A stretch of 64,000 nucleotides of DNA, from the NCBI GenBank assembly GCA_945878875.1, contig CAMCUC010000004.1, positions 20,131 through 84,130 on the forward strand, in the 5' to 3' direction. Below are positions 8,809 to 17,727 of this stretch, piece after piece (the stretch's first letter is position 1; each line of letters opens with the position of its first letter). This stretch comes from Rhizobium sp. Q54. GTDB lineage: Bacteria; Pseudomonadota; Alphaproteobacteria; Rhizobiales; Beijerinckiaceae. The translations under genes and the position numbers were made by a program. The notes under the pieces are model-generated. The model was not told the DNA's origin, did not search any database, and worked only from the letters and a program-made list of their open reading frames with translations.

Positions 8809-8844
8809 ATAATTACACATTTTCGGATAATTACACATTTTCGG
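8809..8844. repeat. Exact 18-base tandem duplication upstream of the FkbM-like gene
   Basis: The 18-base unit beginning ATAATTACAC occurs twice head to tail (8809-8826 and 8827-8844), ending 8 bases before the likely ATG at 8853. If translation began at an upstream TTG (8790) the repeat would encode a duplicated YTFSDN peptide. More likely it is a duplicated promoter or leader segment. Confidence 0.9.
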
Positions 8845-8852
8845 ATTTTTTT

Positions 8853-9770
8853 ATGAGCACTTATGACACGCCGCTCAATTCGCTGTTGCGCCTGTTTGGT
8901 AGGGATGTTTCGATACGGCGGCGGCCTGAATTCGCTGACGGAGAGCAGCTCGGAAAAGCGACTTTATTCCTTGAACGGTATAGAGAAATTGTTTCTGATC
9001 CTCTGAACGTTTTGATCGACCGCGTTCCAAATGCCGGCTATGTCGACAAAGGCGGCAATGTGACATTGCACAATGGGACCCGCGTTCCGCTCAAGGGCAA
9101 ACTAGCGTATTATGAAGACTTTTCGGACGTCCTTGTGATTAATCGCGGCGTTCATGAGCCGCTGGAGGAATTCTGTTTTCAGCAGGTCTTGCGAAAGATC
9201 ACCGCGCAGCGTCCTGTAATGCTGGAGCTGGGGGCGTATTGGGCGCATTATTCGATGTGGTTCAAGAAAACCTTTACGGAGTCGAGGTGCTTCATGGTGG
9301 AGCCGGACGCAATCTCGATAAAGTGTGGCCAGAATAATTTTGCGCAAAATGGTTTTTCAGGCGAGTTTATCAACCAGTTCGTGTCGAACGAAGGTCTGCA
9401 AGTTGATGATTTTCTGAAGGAGCGGGGCCTGGAAAGACTCTCTATCCTTCATAGCGACATTCAGGGATATGAAGTCGAAATGATCAAAGGGGCGGAAAAA
9501 TCGCTGGCTGAAAAAGTTATAGATTATGTTTTCATTTCAACGCATAGCGAAGAAATTCATCAAACTGTCATCAGTCAATGTTCACAATTGTCTTACAGGA
9601 TTGAGGTTTCTTCGCCCTTTGCTTGTCATACGACCAGTCACGACGGGTTCATTCTTGCCACGAACCCGGATATCGAACCGGTCTTCGCCAATTTCGCTCC
9701 ATTGGGCCGTCATGACATCGCCCATGCAAAACCAGAAGACTTGGTGAAATCTATCTGCAACTTCACATGA
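8853..9770 (+). CDS. FkbM-family methyltransferase
   Basis: The product of 305 residues has an FkbM-type S-adenosylmethionine-dependent methyltransferase core: VMLELGAYWAHYSMWFKK (motif I), FMVEPDAIS (acidic end of strand 2), LSILHSDIQGYEVEMIKGAE (the DIxGxE signature) and YVFISTHS. Such enzymes O-methylate sugars or polyketides, and here cell-surface glycans are a possible target. The start at 8853 (MSTYDTPLNS) avoids translating the tandem repeat. Its base composition is more AT-rich than its neighbours and it stands alone between the ArsC-like gene and btuB, which suggests acquisition by transfer. A hairpin follows the stop. Confidence 0.75.
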   Translation: MSTYDTPLNSLLRLFGRDVSIRRRPEFADGEQLGKATLFLERYREIVSDPLNVLIDRVPNAGYVDKGGNVTLHNGTRVPLKGKLAYYEDFSDVLVINRGVHEPLEEFCFQQVLRKITAQRPVMLELGAYWAHYSMWFKKTFTESRCFMVEPDAISIKCGQNNFAQNGFSGEFINQFVSNEGLQVDDFLKERGLERLSILHSDIQGYEVEMIKGAEKSLAEKVIDYVFISTHSEEIHQTVISQCSQLSYRIEVSSPFACHTTSHDGFILATNPDIEPVFANFAPLGRHDIAHAKPEDLVKSICNFT

Positions 9771-9784
9771 TCGTGAATGTAGCT

Positions 9785-9818
9785 GCGTCACGCCAGCTTT
9801 TTGCCTGCGTGACGCTTT
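9785..9818. terminator. Terminator-like hairpin between FkbM-like gene and btuB-like gene
   Basis: A perfect 9-base stem (GCGTCACGC with GCGTGACGC) with a 13-base loop lies between two convergent genes; only three T follow on the plus strand. It probably serves the FkbM-like gene and possibly the receptor gene from the other side. Confidence 0.5.
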
Positions 9819-9834
9819 CGTACTTAAATCAAGT

Positions 9835-11868
9835 CTACCATTTCACACGCAGGCCCGCATAACCCGAGCGGCCCGCCGTGCCGTAATTGAGCACGTTTTC
9901 GTAATGCGCATTGGTGAGATTTTCCAGCCGCACATAGGCGGTGGCGTTTTCGGTGATGCGATATTCGCCGTAGACGTCGAGCTTGGTGTAGCCCGACAGC
10001 CGCTTTGTTTCGCCCGGCGCGTCAAAGCGCGCGCCGACGAACGTCAGGCGCGGTTCGATCATCAAGCCCTCGCGCGGGCGATATTCAAGCGCAACGCGCG
10101 CAGTGTTCGTCGGCCTGCGCGCCAGATCAAGTCCCGTGGTTTCGTCCTTTGCGTCGAGGTAGGTGTAGGCGGCTTTCAGGCGCACAAATTCAGGAACGAG
10201 GCTGGCTTTCAGCTCCAGCTCAAGCCCTTGCGTTTTCGCGCGCGCGACGTTGACGTAGCAGCCGTAATAGCGCGTTCCAAAATACTCGGTGAATTGCGTT
10301 GCGCCGCACGGTGGCGACGTGCTCGCAAAGTCGATCAGATTGCGGAAGCTGTTGCTGAAATACGAGGCTGACAGGTCAAGCCGCGAATTGATCCTTTGGT
10401 CGAAGCCGATATCGAAACCCAACGACTTTTCCGGCGCCAGATCGTTTGTGCCGTATTCGGAATAGAGCTGATACAGCGAGGGCGCCTTGGCGCCCGTGCC
10501 GATGGAGCCGCGCAGTTTCGTGCCAGTCTGCGTGATGAGATACGAGCTTGTCCCGCGCCATGTGCCAAACGTCACGCCGCCGCGACCGCCGTTGATGTTG
10601 TCGGCGCCGCTCACATCGTCGAGCCGGGCGCCGAGCGAGAGGTTCCAGTTTTCGCCAATTGTTTTCGACCAGACGGCGAAAGCTGAATTGGTTGTCTGGC
10701 GTGCTTTGACGGTCGTCGCATCGCTTGTGACGACAGGATAAAGCTCATTCATGCCTTGCCCAGCCTTGTCGCGTTCCGTGCGCGCGCCAAGCGTCAATTG
10801 TCCGAACGCGCCAAGGCGCAGATCGCCCTGATATTCGGCGCCCTCGCGCTCACCCTGATAGGCAAAGCGCGTGCTGCTAAAGTCGTTTGCGCCTGCGCCA
10901 TAGCGATAAAACGTATTCAGCGTGCGGTCGGTCTGCGTCGAGAACAGGGTCAGCTTGCTGCGCAACAAGCCGTCGAAGGCCAGATGCGTGGCGCTGAGAT
11001 GGGAGCGCGTCAGGATCGTACGCGTGTTGCCGGGCACGTCCGGATAGGAGCCGACGGAATCAATTGCTACGCGATTGTCCGTACGGTTGACGCCCGCCTC
11101 CAGCGTCAGGTTTTCGCTCGCGCGCCAGCCGATGTTGAAATCGCCGCTGATGCGCGTGGCGCCGTCTGCCTCCAGCGGGGGCAGCGTTCCTGCGATGCGC
11201 GGAATGCGGTAGCCGATAGCCGAAAAGCCTTCCGTGTTGAACGCGCTTACGCCGAGGCTGTAGAAGACCGGGCCTTGCGCGCCGTGCAGATTGGCGCGGG
11301 TTTCCTTTGTGCCGTAGGAGCCCGCTTCAACGCTGATCGCGCCGCCGTGGCCGCCGCGGCCTTTCTTCGTGAAAATCTGGATCACGCCTCCCATGGCGTC
11401 CGAGCCGTAGAGGGCTGATTGCGGGCCGCGCAGAACCTCAATCCGCTCCACATTGTCGAGCGCTATGGCGGAGAAATCCATCTCGCCGCCGGTTGTCGAG
11501 GGATCGTTGAGGCGCACGCCATCCACCAGCACCAGCGTGTGGCGCGCTTCGGCTCCGCGCAACAGCACGTTTTGCAATTGGCCGGGGCCGCCGGACGTGT
11601 TGATGGACAAGCCCGGCGATTGCCGCAGCAGATCGTCGACGGTGCGTGCGCTGGAGCGCGAAATATCTTCCCTCGTGATGACCGTCACGGCGGAGCCTGT
11701 GCGCTGGAGCGTTTGCTCGGCGCGCAATGCAGTAACGGTGATTTCGGGAATGGTGGTTTCGGGGCTGGTAGTTTCCTGCGCATATGCCTGCGAGGCAAGG
11801 GCGATGGAAACTATAGACGCAGCCACGCACAGGGGCGCGGCCGCAGTGATGCGGTACCGATTCGACAC
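9835..11868 (-). CDS. btuB: TonB-dependent receptor, BtuB-like cobalamin importer
   Basis: The 677-residue outer-membrane receptor has a signal peptide to about residue 30 (ending AYAQ), a TonB-box-like EITVTALRA segment, a plug domain (GSAVTVITREDISRSSARTV, LVDGVRLNDPS, VERIEVLRGPQSALYGSDA, the last being the plug signature) and a 22-stranded barrel ending in an aromatic-rich strand (RSGYAGLRVKW). Such receptors bind corrinoids and pass them to the periplasm using TonB energy. The cobalamin riboswitch directly upstream is the main reason to call B12 as the ligand. No BtuF, BtuC or BtuD gene is in the window. Confidence 0.88.
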   Translation of the reverse strand: MSNRYRITAAAPLCVAASIVSIALASQAYAQETTSPETTIPEITVTALRAEQTLQRTGSAVTVITREDISRSSARTVDDLLRQSPGLSINTSGGPGQLQNVLLRGAEARHTLVLVDGVRLNDPSTTGGEMDFSAIALDNVERIEVLRGPQSALYGSDAMGGVIQIFTKKGRGGHGGAISVEAGSYGTKETRANLHGAQGPVFYSLGVSAFNTEGFSAIGYRIPRIAGTLPPLEADGATRISGDFNIGWRASENLTLEAGVNRTDNRVAIDSVGSYPDVPGNTRTILTRSHLSATHLAFDGLLRSKLTLFSTQTDRTLNTFYRYGAGANDFSSTRFAYQGEREGAEYQGDLRLGAFGQLTLGARTERDKAGQGMNELYPVVTSDATTVKARQTTNSAFAVWSKTIGENWNLSLGARLDDVSGADNINGGRGGVTFGTWRGTSSYLITQTGTKLRGSIGTGAKAPSLYQLYSEYGTNDLAPEKSLGFDIGFDQRINSRLDLSASYFSNSFRNLIDFASTSPPCGATQFTEYFGTRYYGCYVNVARAKTQGLELELKASLVPEFVRLKAAYTYLDAKDETTGLDLARRPTNTARVALEYRPREGLMIEPRLTFVGARFDAPGETKRLSGYTKLDVYGEYRITENATAYVRLENLTNAHYENVLNYGTAGRSGYAGLRVKW

Positions 11869-11909
11869 AAGTCCTCCTAACCGGCCCTCCGCCGGTGGTT
11901 GGTATGTGC

Positions 11910-12078
11910 GAGCGGCCGGTCTCCTGGCTCTAACGGATGATACGCTTGCCGATCTTCCCAGGCCTTGGCCCAGTGGTCGGTTCGCTCTCCGTTCACAGTT
12001 GCGGGGGCAGCGCGGTTTGATCCGACTTCCCGTTTACCCCGCCTTAACGCGGGGCACCGTTCGCGTGAGCCAAGGCTA
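11910..12078 (-). promoter_or_regulatory. Cobalamin (adenosylcobalamin) riboswitch
   Basis: Read on the minus strand, the leader contains the conserved core GCTGCCCCCGCAACTGT, a central arm with CCACTGGGCC, and the B12 box AGCCAGGAGACCGGCC (about 11911-11926), in the correct order upstream of the BtuB-like start at 11868. The GC-rich P2-type arm (GCCCCGCG with CGCGGGGT, complementary around 12040-12056) is also visible. The element is expected to repress the receptor when cobalamin is plentiful, probably by masking the ribosome site since the box ends about 40 bases from the start. Confidence 0.92.
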
Positions 12079-12131
12079 ACGGGAGCAGGGCGGGAGCGAT
12101 AGCCCCTATTTACGAAAAGTTAACAGATGAG

Positions 12132-13106
12132 CTAGTGCAGCTGCGGCGGCTTGAACAGTTTCGTGCGGTCGCCCGATTTCACGAACACGTCGAATGAGCG
12201 CCCGTCGCGGTGGATGGTGAGCGGCACTTCGGCGCCAGCCTCGCCCTGCGACTGGATGTGGCGATACAAATCCGCCAGCGTCGAGACAGGCTCGCCCGCA
12301 ACCGCCACGATGATGTCGCCGTTACGTAAATCGGCTCGCCGCGCAGGCCCGCGCTGGCTGCGCCCGACGATCACCACGCGATCCTCCAGCTCGGAAGCAT
12401 AAAGCCCCAGCCATGGTTTGGGCGGCGTGCTGCGGCGACCCAGCGTCACGAGATCGTTGAGGATCGGCTTCAACAGATCAATCGGCACGACCATGTTGAT
12501 GTGGCCCTTCTTGCCGTCCTCCACGCCCTGTTCCAGATGCAGCGAGCCGATGCCGATCAGCGCGCCGCTTTCGTCGATGCAGGCAGCGCCGCCCCAATTG
12601 GGATGGGCGGGGGCAGTGTAGATCGCATCGTCCAGAACGTATTCCCAATAGCCGGCGAACTCTTGCCGCGCGACGATGCGCGCCGCCACGCAGCGCTCGC
12701 GACCGCCCGAGCCTGCGAGCACGACGGCATCGCCAGCTTTTGCTTTGGATGAATCGCCCAGCGGCATCGCAGGCAGATCTAGGTGCGCCAGAGCCTGCAC
12801 GAGGCCGAGGCCGCTCTCCTGATCGTAGGCGAGCACATGGCCGGGGAAGGTGCGGCCATCGTTGGCGCTCAACCAGATATCCTCGGCTTCGGTGATGAGG
12901 TAGCCGATGGTAAGGATCAGCCCGTCTTCGCGGATCACAACGCCGTGGCCTGCACGCAGCACGCCAAGCGTCTCGGCGGTAAAGGCATCCTCGGGGACGT
13001 GCGCGGTGAGCGTCACCATCGAGGAGAGGGCGACTTCCAGATCGTAAGAATAATCCTCCGGCTTGGGGCGCAGCCCGGCAGGAATTTTCCAGTCTGGCTG
13101 CGACAT
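12132..13106 (-). CDS. S1C (DegP/HtrA-like) trypsin-fold protein with PDZ domain, catalytic triad lost
   Basis: The protein of 324 residues aligns with HtrA proteases: GHGVVIREDGLILT, DGRTFPGHVLAYD, a barrel end near GHINMVVPIDLL, then a PDZ domain (residues about 230-312, RRADLRNGDIIVAVAGEPV). At the three catalytic positions the residues differ from active enzymes: Tyr69 in IGYLI where NHVV holds His, Gly99 in SGLGLVQ where Asp is expected, and Trp171 in PNWGGAA where GNSGG holds Ser. There is no signal peptide. It is therefore probably a non-proteolytic binding or scaffold protein. The start at 13106 (MSQPDWKIPA) has a GGAGAGG ribosome site. Confidence 0.85.
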   Translation of the reverse strand: MSQPDWKIPAGLRPKPEDYSYDLEVALSSMVTLTAHVPEDAFTAETLGVLRAGHGVVIREDGLILTIGYLITEAEDIWLSANDGRTFPGHVLAYDQESGLGLVQALAHLDLPAMPLGDSSKAKAGDAVVLAGSGGRERCVAARIVARQEFAGYWEYVLDDAIYTAPAHPNWGGAACIDESGALIGIGSLHLEQGVEDGKKGHINMVVPIDLLKPILNDLVTLGRRSTPPKPWLGLYASELEDRVVIVGRSQRGPARRADLRNGDIIVAVAGEPVSTLADLYRHIQSQGEAGAEVPLTIHRDGRSFDVFVKSGDRTKLFKPPQLH

Positions 13107-13181
13107 GCGCCTCTCCATCTCAAGGGAGTGCATTTTGCGCCGCCAGTGCGTCGCCGTCCAGTGCGGTTAATTGTCCGGTTT

Positions 13182-13631
13182 TTAATGGCAGACCTTGATG
13201 CGGCGCGTCCCGGCGTAATTGCCGCGCGAATCGAACAGGTCCTGACGCTGCCAGCTGCACATGGGCTGCACATAGATCGGCTGCGGCGCGCCGTAATAGC
13301 CGGGATGATAGCCTGAGCCGTAACCATAATGCTGCTGGGCAGGCGCTGCGTTTGCGGCTGCCGCCGCGCCAAGAATGCCGATCACGGCTGCGGCGCCGAG
13401 GCCGACGGCGAGCCCGTTATTACGGCTGCGGCGCACATGGCGTTGGCGCACAGGCGGCGCCCGGCGGACATGGCGACGGTACTGGACTTCCGAAATCAAA
13501 GGATCTGCCTTGAGCGCCGAAGCCAGATTAAGCCCCGCCCCGGTTGAGAACGCTGCGGCGGGCGCCGGCGCAAGCATAGCCAAGCCAGCAACGACCAGAG
13601 CGGCGGCTGCGCTTGTGGCGAATGTTTTCAT
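13182..13631 (-). CDS. Small exported protein of unknown function
   Basis: A 149-residue protein begins with a clear Sec signal peptide (MKTFATSAAAALVVAGLAML, ending APAAAF). A basic segment (RRHVRRAPPVRQRHVRRSRN) is followed by a glycine/alanine hydrophobic segment that may span or insert in the membrane, then a Tyr/Gly/Pro-rich stretch and a short Cys-containing end (MCSWQRQDLFDSRGNYAGTR). The start at 13631 has a GGGGGAG ribosome site. The pattern resembles small cell-envelope proteins common in Hyphomicrobiales, but I do not recognise a named family. Confidence 0.75.
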   Translation of the reverse strand: MKTFATSAAAALVVAGLAMLAPAPAAAFSTGAGLNLASALKADPLISEVQYRRHVRRAPPVRQRHVRRSRNNGLAVGLGAAAVIGILGAAAAANAAPAQQHYGYGSGYHPGYYGAPQPIYVQPMCSWQRQDLFDSRGNYAGTRRIKVCH

Positions 13632-13743
13632 GGTTAGCTCCCCCGAAAGCATCATCAACGTCAGCTTAACATGCGCCATGACGCAGCGTTTGCCAAGTCC
13701 AAGTCTGCGTAAATCCAAGTCTGCGTAAGTCCAAGTCCGCGAT

Positions 13744-13872
13744 CTTCCTTCTTCCCTTGCGGGAGAAGGTGTCGATTGCGTGAGCAAACGACGGATGAGG
13801 GGTTACGCCTCAGCGCGCCCCCTCATCAGTCGCGCTTCGCGCACCACCTTCTCCCGCGAGGGGAGAAGGAAG
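13744..13872. repeat. Palindromic intergenic repeat element
   Basis: Outer 28-base arms (13744-13771 and 13845-13872) form an inverted repeat with about three mismatches around the core GCGGGAGAAGGTG. An inner pair (GGATGAGGGG and CCCCTCATC) is also inverted, so about 130 bases could fold into one long cruciform or hairpin. Elements with this CTTCTCCC/GAGGGGAGAAGG signature recur between genes in many Hyphomicrobiales genomes. Just upstream (about 13698-13740) short AAGTCCAAGTC-like direct repeats occur. Confidence 0.85.
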
Positions 13873-13883
13873 TTCCGTCCCCC

Positions 13884-15116
13884 TCACTCCCGCACAATAT
13901 CAGGACGCCGCGCAATGTAGATCGCGATTACGGCCAGCGCGCTCAGCAGCACGCCGCCGACGATGAAGAAGCTCGCGGCCAGCCCCGTAACTGACGCCAC
14001 TAATCCCATGGATACAGGCGTGATGGCCGCCGCCGCGCGGTTGGCTGTGGTGCGCAGGGCGGCGCCCTTGCCTTGCGAGCCTTCTCCGGAGGCGTTGATG
14101 AGCATGGAGAGCATCAGCGGCTGGCTGATCCCCAGACACAGGCCGCGCAAGAGTGCGACCGCCGTCAGCTCCGTAAACGTGCTCAAGAGCGGCGTCATGG
14201 CCACAAACACAACCGAGCCTCCTGACGAGATAATCAGCGCCCACATGCTGGACATGCGCTTTGTGACATGGCTCACCAGCAGCGAACTGCTCGCGGCTGC
14301 TGCTGCGGAAATCGTCATCAGCGCGCCGATCTGCGTGGCTGAAAAGCCCGCGAGCACGAGATAAAGCGGATAGAACGAATCCTGCACGCTGCTCGATGCG
14401 ATGCGGATCACCGTCACCATGAGCACGGCGGTCATCGCGGGTATGGTTGCGAGACGAAAGGCGGCGCGGTAATCGGCCATGCGCGGCAGAATGTCTTGCA
14501 GCCGCAGCCGGTTACCCGCTTCCGGCGCGCTGGCTTTAGGCGTGGCTAGCGTTGCGGCCACCGTCCCCAAAGCCCAGAGCGCAAGAAAGCCAAAGCCGCC
14601 GCCAACGCCGATATGGTCCCACGCCAGGCCCGCAATTGGCGGACCGACAAAGCTGCCCATGCGGATGCAGAACGAGAATCGCCCGGCATAAAGCGTGTTG
14701 GCGCGCAGCGATTGCCCAAACAGGGTTTGCGCGCCAAGCCACCCCATCGAAGAGCCAAAGCCGCTCAGCATTTGCAGTGCGAACACCGCTGGAAGCCAGC
14801 CGACAATGGGAAACATCGGCAGCGTGACGACGCTGATGAGCGCGCAATAAACCATCAGCCGCCGGGCGCCGAAACGGTCCATCAGCGCGCCGCCGTGAAT
14901 GGCGAAGAAGAACGGCAGAATATGCTTGGCGCCGATGATGATCCCGATGGTCGCCGCCGATGCGCCTTGTCCCGCCAGCCAGAGCGGCAGAATGATCGAG
15001 GCGACGTCGGTAATGCTGCTGGCGAAAAACCCGACCGCGTAAATCGGACCCTGCACCGACCAAGGCTTGTCCAGGCCGGGTTTCGTCGATTTTTCATCCG
15101 CCAAATTATGCGCCAC
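13884..15116 (-). CDS. Major facilitator superfamily transporter
   Basis: This 410-residue membrane protein shows 12 hydrophobic segments in two halves. The loop after segment 2 contains GGALMDRFGARRLMVY, which matches the MFS signature (GxLaDrxGrrxxl). The central loop is short and basic (ATPKASAPEAGNRLRLQDI). The start GTG at 15116 has a GGAAGAG ribosome site; a TTG at 15182 would add 22 residues. Transport substrate is unknown. It could be an efflux pump, given its isolated position between the palindromic repeat and the divergent YfgM-like gene. Confidence 0.85.
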   Translation of the reverse strand: MAHNLADEKSTKPGLDKPWSVQGPIYAVGFFASSITDVASIILPLWLAGQGASAATIGIIIGAKHILPFFFAIHGGALMDRFGARRLMVYCALISVVTLPMFPIVGWLPAVFALQMLSGFGSSMGWLGAQTLFGQSLRANTLYAGRFSFCIRMGSFVGPPIAGLAWDHIGVGGGFGFLALWALGTVAATLATPKASAPEAGNRLRLQDILPRMADYRAAFRLATIPAMTAVLMVTVIRIASSSVQDSFYPLYLVLAGFSATQIGALMTISAAAAASSSLLVSHVTKRMSSMWALIISSGGSVVFVAMTPLLSTFTELTAVALLRGLCLGISQPLMLSMLINASGEGSQGKGAALRTTANRAAAAITPVSMGLVASVTGLAASFFIVGGVLLSALAVIAIYIARRPDIVRE

Positions 15117-15295
15117 GCGACGTCTCTTCCCCAGATTTATCGCCGAATCTGCTTCCGGCTGTTGGAAAACACGATAGGCCAATTGGCGGACAGACCAAAC
15201 AAACTGTTCTTTGCTCGTTTTTTGCCGCTTTCCGTGCTAACGCCTGCATTGATATGCGCGACGACCTTTCGCCGCCCCGGACTTACGGACATTAG

Positions 15296-15979
15296 ATGTC
15301 GGATTTTATTCGAGAAGTTAACGAAGAATACCGTCGCGACCGAGCTGTAGAGGCTTGGAAGCGTTATTATAAATGGATTATCGCCGGCGCCGTTCTGGTC
15401 GTTCTGGCGACTGCCGGCTGGCGCATTTCCGAGCATCAGCGCAAGCTGGCCGCCGAAGCGGCGGGCTCGCAGTTCGAAGCCGCCTTGCAAATGACGCGCG
15501 AGGGGAAGGACAAGGAGGCCGAGGCGGCTTTCCTTGAAATCGCCCGCACCGGCCCCTCCGGCTATGCTTTGCTGGCCCGTTTCCGCGCCGCCGCTGAAAT
15601 CGGCGCCCGCGATTCTGCTGAGGCCGTGAAGATTTACGACGCTCTGGCAACCGATCCGAAGGTCGATGCAGTGTTCCAGATCGCCGCGCGCCTGCGGGCG
15701 GCTTTGTTGCTGGTGGACAGCGCCGACGCCGCCACGATCAGGCAGCGCATCGAGCCGCTGGCCGCGCCGACCTCGCCGTTTCGGCATTCCGCCCGCGAAT
15801 TGCTCGGCCTCTCGGCCCTGCGCGCTGGCGATCTCGAAAATGCGGGCCGCTGGTTCGACATGGTGATCGCCGATCCGCAAGCGCCGCAGGGCCTGCGCGA
15901 GCGTGCAGGCACCATGCTGGGTTTGGTGGCTGGAGGCCGCAAGGCTGAATCTGCGTCCAGCGAGACGCCCAACAAGTAA
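15296..15979 (+). CDS. YfgM-like tetratricopeptide membrane protein
   Basis: A cytosolic amino terminus (MSDFIREVNEEYRRDRAVEA) leads to one transmembrane helix (residues about 27-44, WIIAGAVLVVLATAGW) and a periplasmic helical repeat region of the TPR_21 type. In E. coli YfgM is an ancillary SecYEG/PpiD chaperone-like factor encoded next to Der, and the same adjacency is seen here: der starts 63 bases downstream. Hyphomicrobiales homologues are usually annotated as TPR or DUF2133-like proteins. Length of 227 residues fits. Confidence 0.82.
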   Translation: MSDFIREVNEEYRRDRAVEAWKRYYKWIIAGAVLVVLATAGWRISEHQRKLAAEAAGSQFEAALQMTREGKDKEAEAAFLEIARTGPSGYALLARFRAAAEIGARDSAEAVKIYDALATDPKVDAVFQIAARLRAALLLVDSADAATIRQRIEPLAAPTSPFRHSARELLGLSALRAGDLENAGRWFDMVIADPQAPQGLRERAGTMLGLVAGGRKAESASSETPNK

Positions 15980-16042
15980 GCGCGGCGATTTGGCCGCAGC
16001 CATTCAGGCGCGGTCTTGAGTTTTAGCCGCGGAGCGGAGCAC

Positions 16043-17476
16043 ATGTCTTTCACCATCGCCATTATTGGCAGGCCTAACGTCGGTAAATCGACGCTGTTCA
16101 ACCGGCTCGTCGGCAGAAAGCTGGCGTTGGTCGACGACCGGCCTGGCGTCACCCGCGACCGCCGCGAGGGCGATGCGCGCCTCGGCGATCTGTCGTTCAA
16201 AATCATCGACACGGCGGGCCTTGAGACCGGCGACGTTGAGTCCCTGTCGGGTCGTATGCGCGCCCAGACGGAGGCCGCCATCGAGCTGGCGGACGCGATC
16301 TTCTTCGTGATCGACGCTCGCGTCGGCGTCACCCCCACCGACCGCCATTTCGCCGAGCTGGTGCGCCGCGCCGGCAAGCCGCTTGTGCTCATCGCCAACA
16401 AGGCCGAGGGCAAGCAGGGCGAAGCTGGCGCGCTCGACGCCTGGGAGCTGGGCCTTGGCGAGCCCGTGCCTCTTTCGGCTGAACATGGCGACGGTTTTGG
16501 CTCGCTGTTCGAGGCCGTGTTGCAGGCCTTGCCTGATTCCACCGGCCCCGAAATCGAGGTCGAGGAGGACAACGAGGTCCGCCCCGTTTTCGGCGAGGAG
16601 GAAGACGGCACCGAGCTGGACATCACCAAGCCGCTGCGCATCGCCGTGGTCGGGCGCCCCAATGCGGGCAAGTCCACGCTCATCAACCGGCTTGTGGGGG
16701 AAGAGCGTTTGCTCACCGGGCCGGAAGCTGGCCTAACGCGTGATTCCATCAGCGTTGATTTTCAATGGGCTGGCCGCGACGGCGATGGTCCCGTGCGCCA
16801 GATGAAGCTGTGGGACACCGCAGGGCTTCGTCGCCGCGCCAACGTGCAGGACAAGCTCGAAAAGCTGGCCACCGCCGACGCCTTGCGCGCCGTGCGCTTC
16901 GCCGAAGTGGTGGTGCTGTTGCTTGACGCGACGATCCCGTTTGAAAAGCAGGATCTCACCATCGCGGATCTGACCGAGCGTGAAGGCCGGGCGCTGGTGA
17001 TCGGCCTCAACAAATGGGATCTGATCGAGGATCAGGGCAAGAAGCTGATCGAGCTGCGCGAGGAGGCTGATCGCCTTCTCCCGCAGGTGCGCGGCGCTCC
17101 CGTTGTCCCGATCTCCGGCCTCACCGGCGCCGGGCTCGAAAAGCTGATGGGCGCGATCATGCGCGTGCAGGAGACGTGGAACCGCCGCATCTCCACCGGC
17201 AAGCTTAATCGCTGGCTCACCGGCGTGGTGGAGCGCACCCCGCCGCCCGCAGTGTCTGGGCGCCGCATCAAGATCCGCTACATGACGCAGCCCAAGGCCC
17301 GCCCGCCTTTCTTCGTAATCTTTGGCAACCAGCTCGATCAATTGCCCACCAGCTACCAGCGCTTCCTGACCAACGGCCTGCGCCAGACCTTCGACCTCCC
17401 CGGCGTGCCGATCCGTATCTCGACCCGCACGCAGGACAATCCCTACGGCACCAAGGGAAAACGCAAGATCTATTGA
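16043..17476 (+). CDS. der: Ribosome-biogenesis GTPase Der (EngA)
   Basis: Two consecutive GTPase domains and a carboxy-terminal KH-like domain define Der, which acts in 50S subunit maturation. Domain 1 has GRPNVGKST (from residue 9), DTAGLE and NKAEG; domain 2 has GRPNAGKST (near residue 206), DTAGLR and NKWD; the KH-like part ends with [21 protein letters not shown] charged acidic linker ([18 protein letters not shown]) joins the GTPase domains. The start at 16043 ([10 protein letters not shown]) follows GGAGCGGAG; an upstream in-frame ATG at 16016 is less likely. The protein has 477 residues, typical for the family. Confidence 0.97.
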   Translation: MSFTIAIIGRPNVGKSTLFNRLVGRKLALVDDRPGVTRDRREGDARLGDLSFKIIDTAGLETGDVESLSGRMRAQTEAAIELADAIFFVIDARVGVTPTDRHFAELVRRAGKPLVLIANKAEGKQGEAGALDAWELGLGEPVPLSAEHGDGFGSLFEAVLQALPDSTGPEIEVEEDNEVRPVFGEEEDGTELDITKPLRIAVVGRPNAGKSTLINRLVGEERLLTGPEAGLTRDSISVDFQWAGRDGDGPVRQMKLWDTAGLRRRANVQDKLEKLATADALRAVRFAEVVVLLLDATIPFEKQDLTIADLTEREGRALVIGLNKWDLIEDQGKKLIELREEADRLLPQVRGAPVVPISGLTGAGLEKLMGAIMRVQETWNRRISTGKLNRWLTGVVERTPPPAVSGRRIKIRYMTQPKARPPFFVIFGNQLDQLPTSYQRFLTNGLRQTFDLPGVPIRISTRTQDNPYGTKGKRKIY

Positions 17477-17485
17477 TTGCGCTTT

Positions 17486-17508
17486 GCAGCGGCGCCGTCA
17501 GCCGCTGC
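17486..17508 (+). terminator. Terminator-like hairpin after der
   Basis: A perfect 8-base stem (GCAGCGGC with GCCGCTGC) with a seven-base loop starts 10 bases after the der stop. No T-run follows, so it may be a weak or factor-assisted terminator. The rest of the 250-base spacer to the pirin gene holds a short GATCCCGG-type repeat near 17587-17606 and nothing else I can name. Confidence 0.4.
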
Positions 17509-17727
17509 ATACGCAACGGCTCCAACTGCGTCTTGGTCGCGAAGGCGGCCATCCACGGCAGGCCGCGCGCTCCATAGCCTGACGTGGATCCCGGCGATCC
17601 CGGGATGACGCGGAATTTGGAAGTCTGCATTATCGCAAACGCTTGCTTGCAGCGCCGCTCTTGAATGTGGCGCCCCGGTACTCAATATCTGCTCCAGCAC
17701 CCGGCTCAGCCGGAGACGGAGTTCCAC

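Noticed and set aside
17580..17625. GATCCCGG-type short repeat as an insertion or attachment site
   Set aside because: The repeat is short, no target duplication or mobile gene is adjacent, and it can arise by chance in GC-rich spacers.
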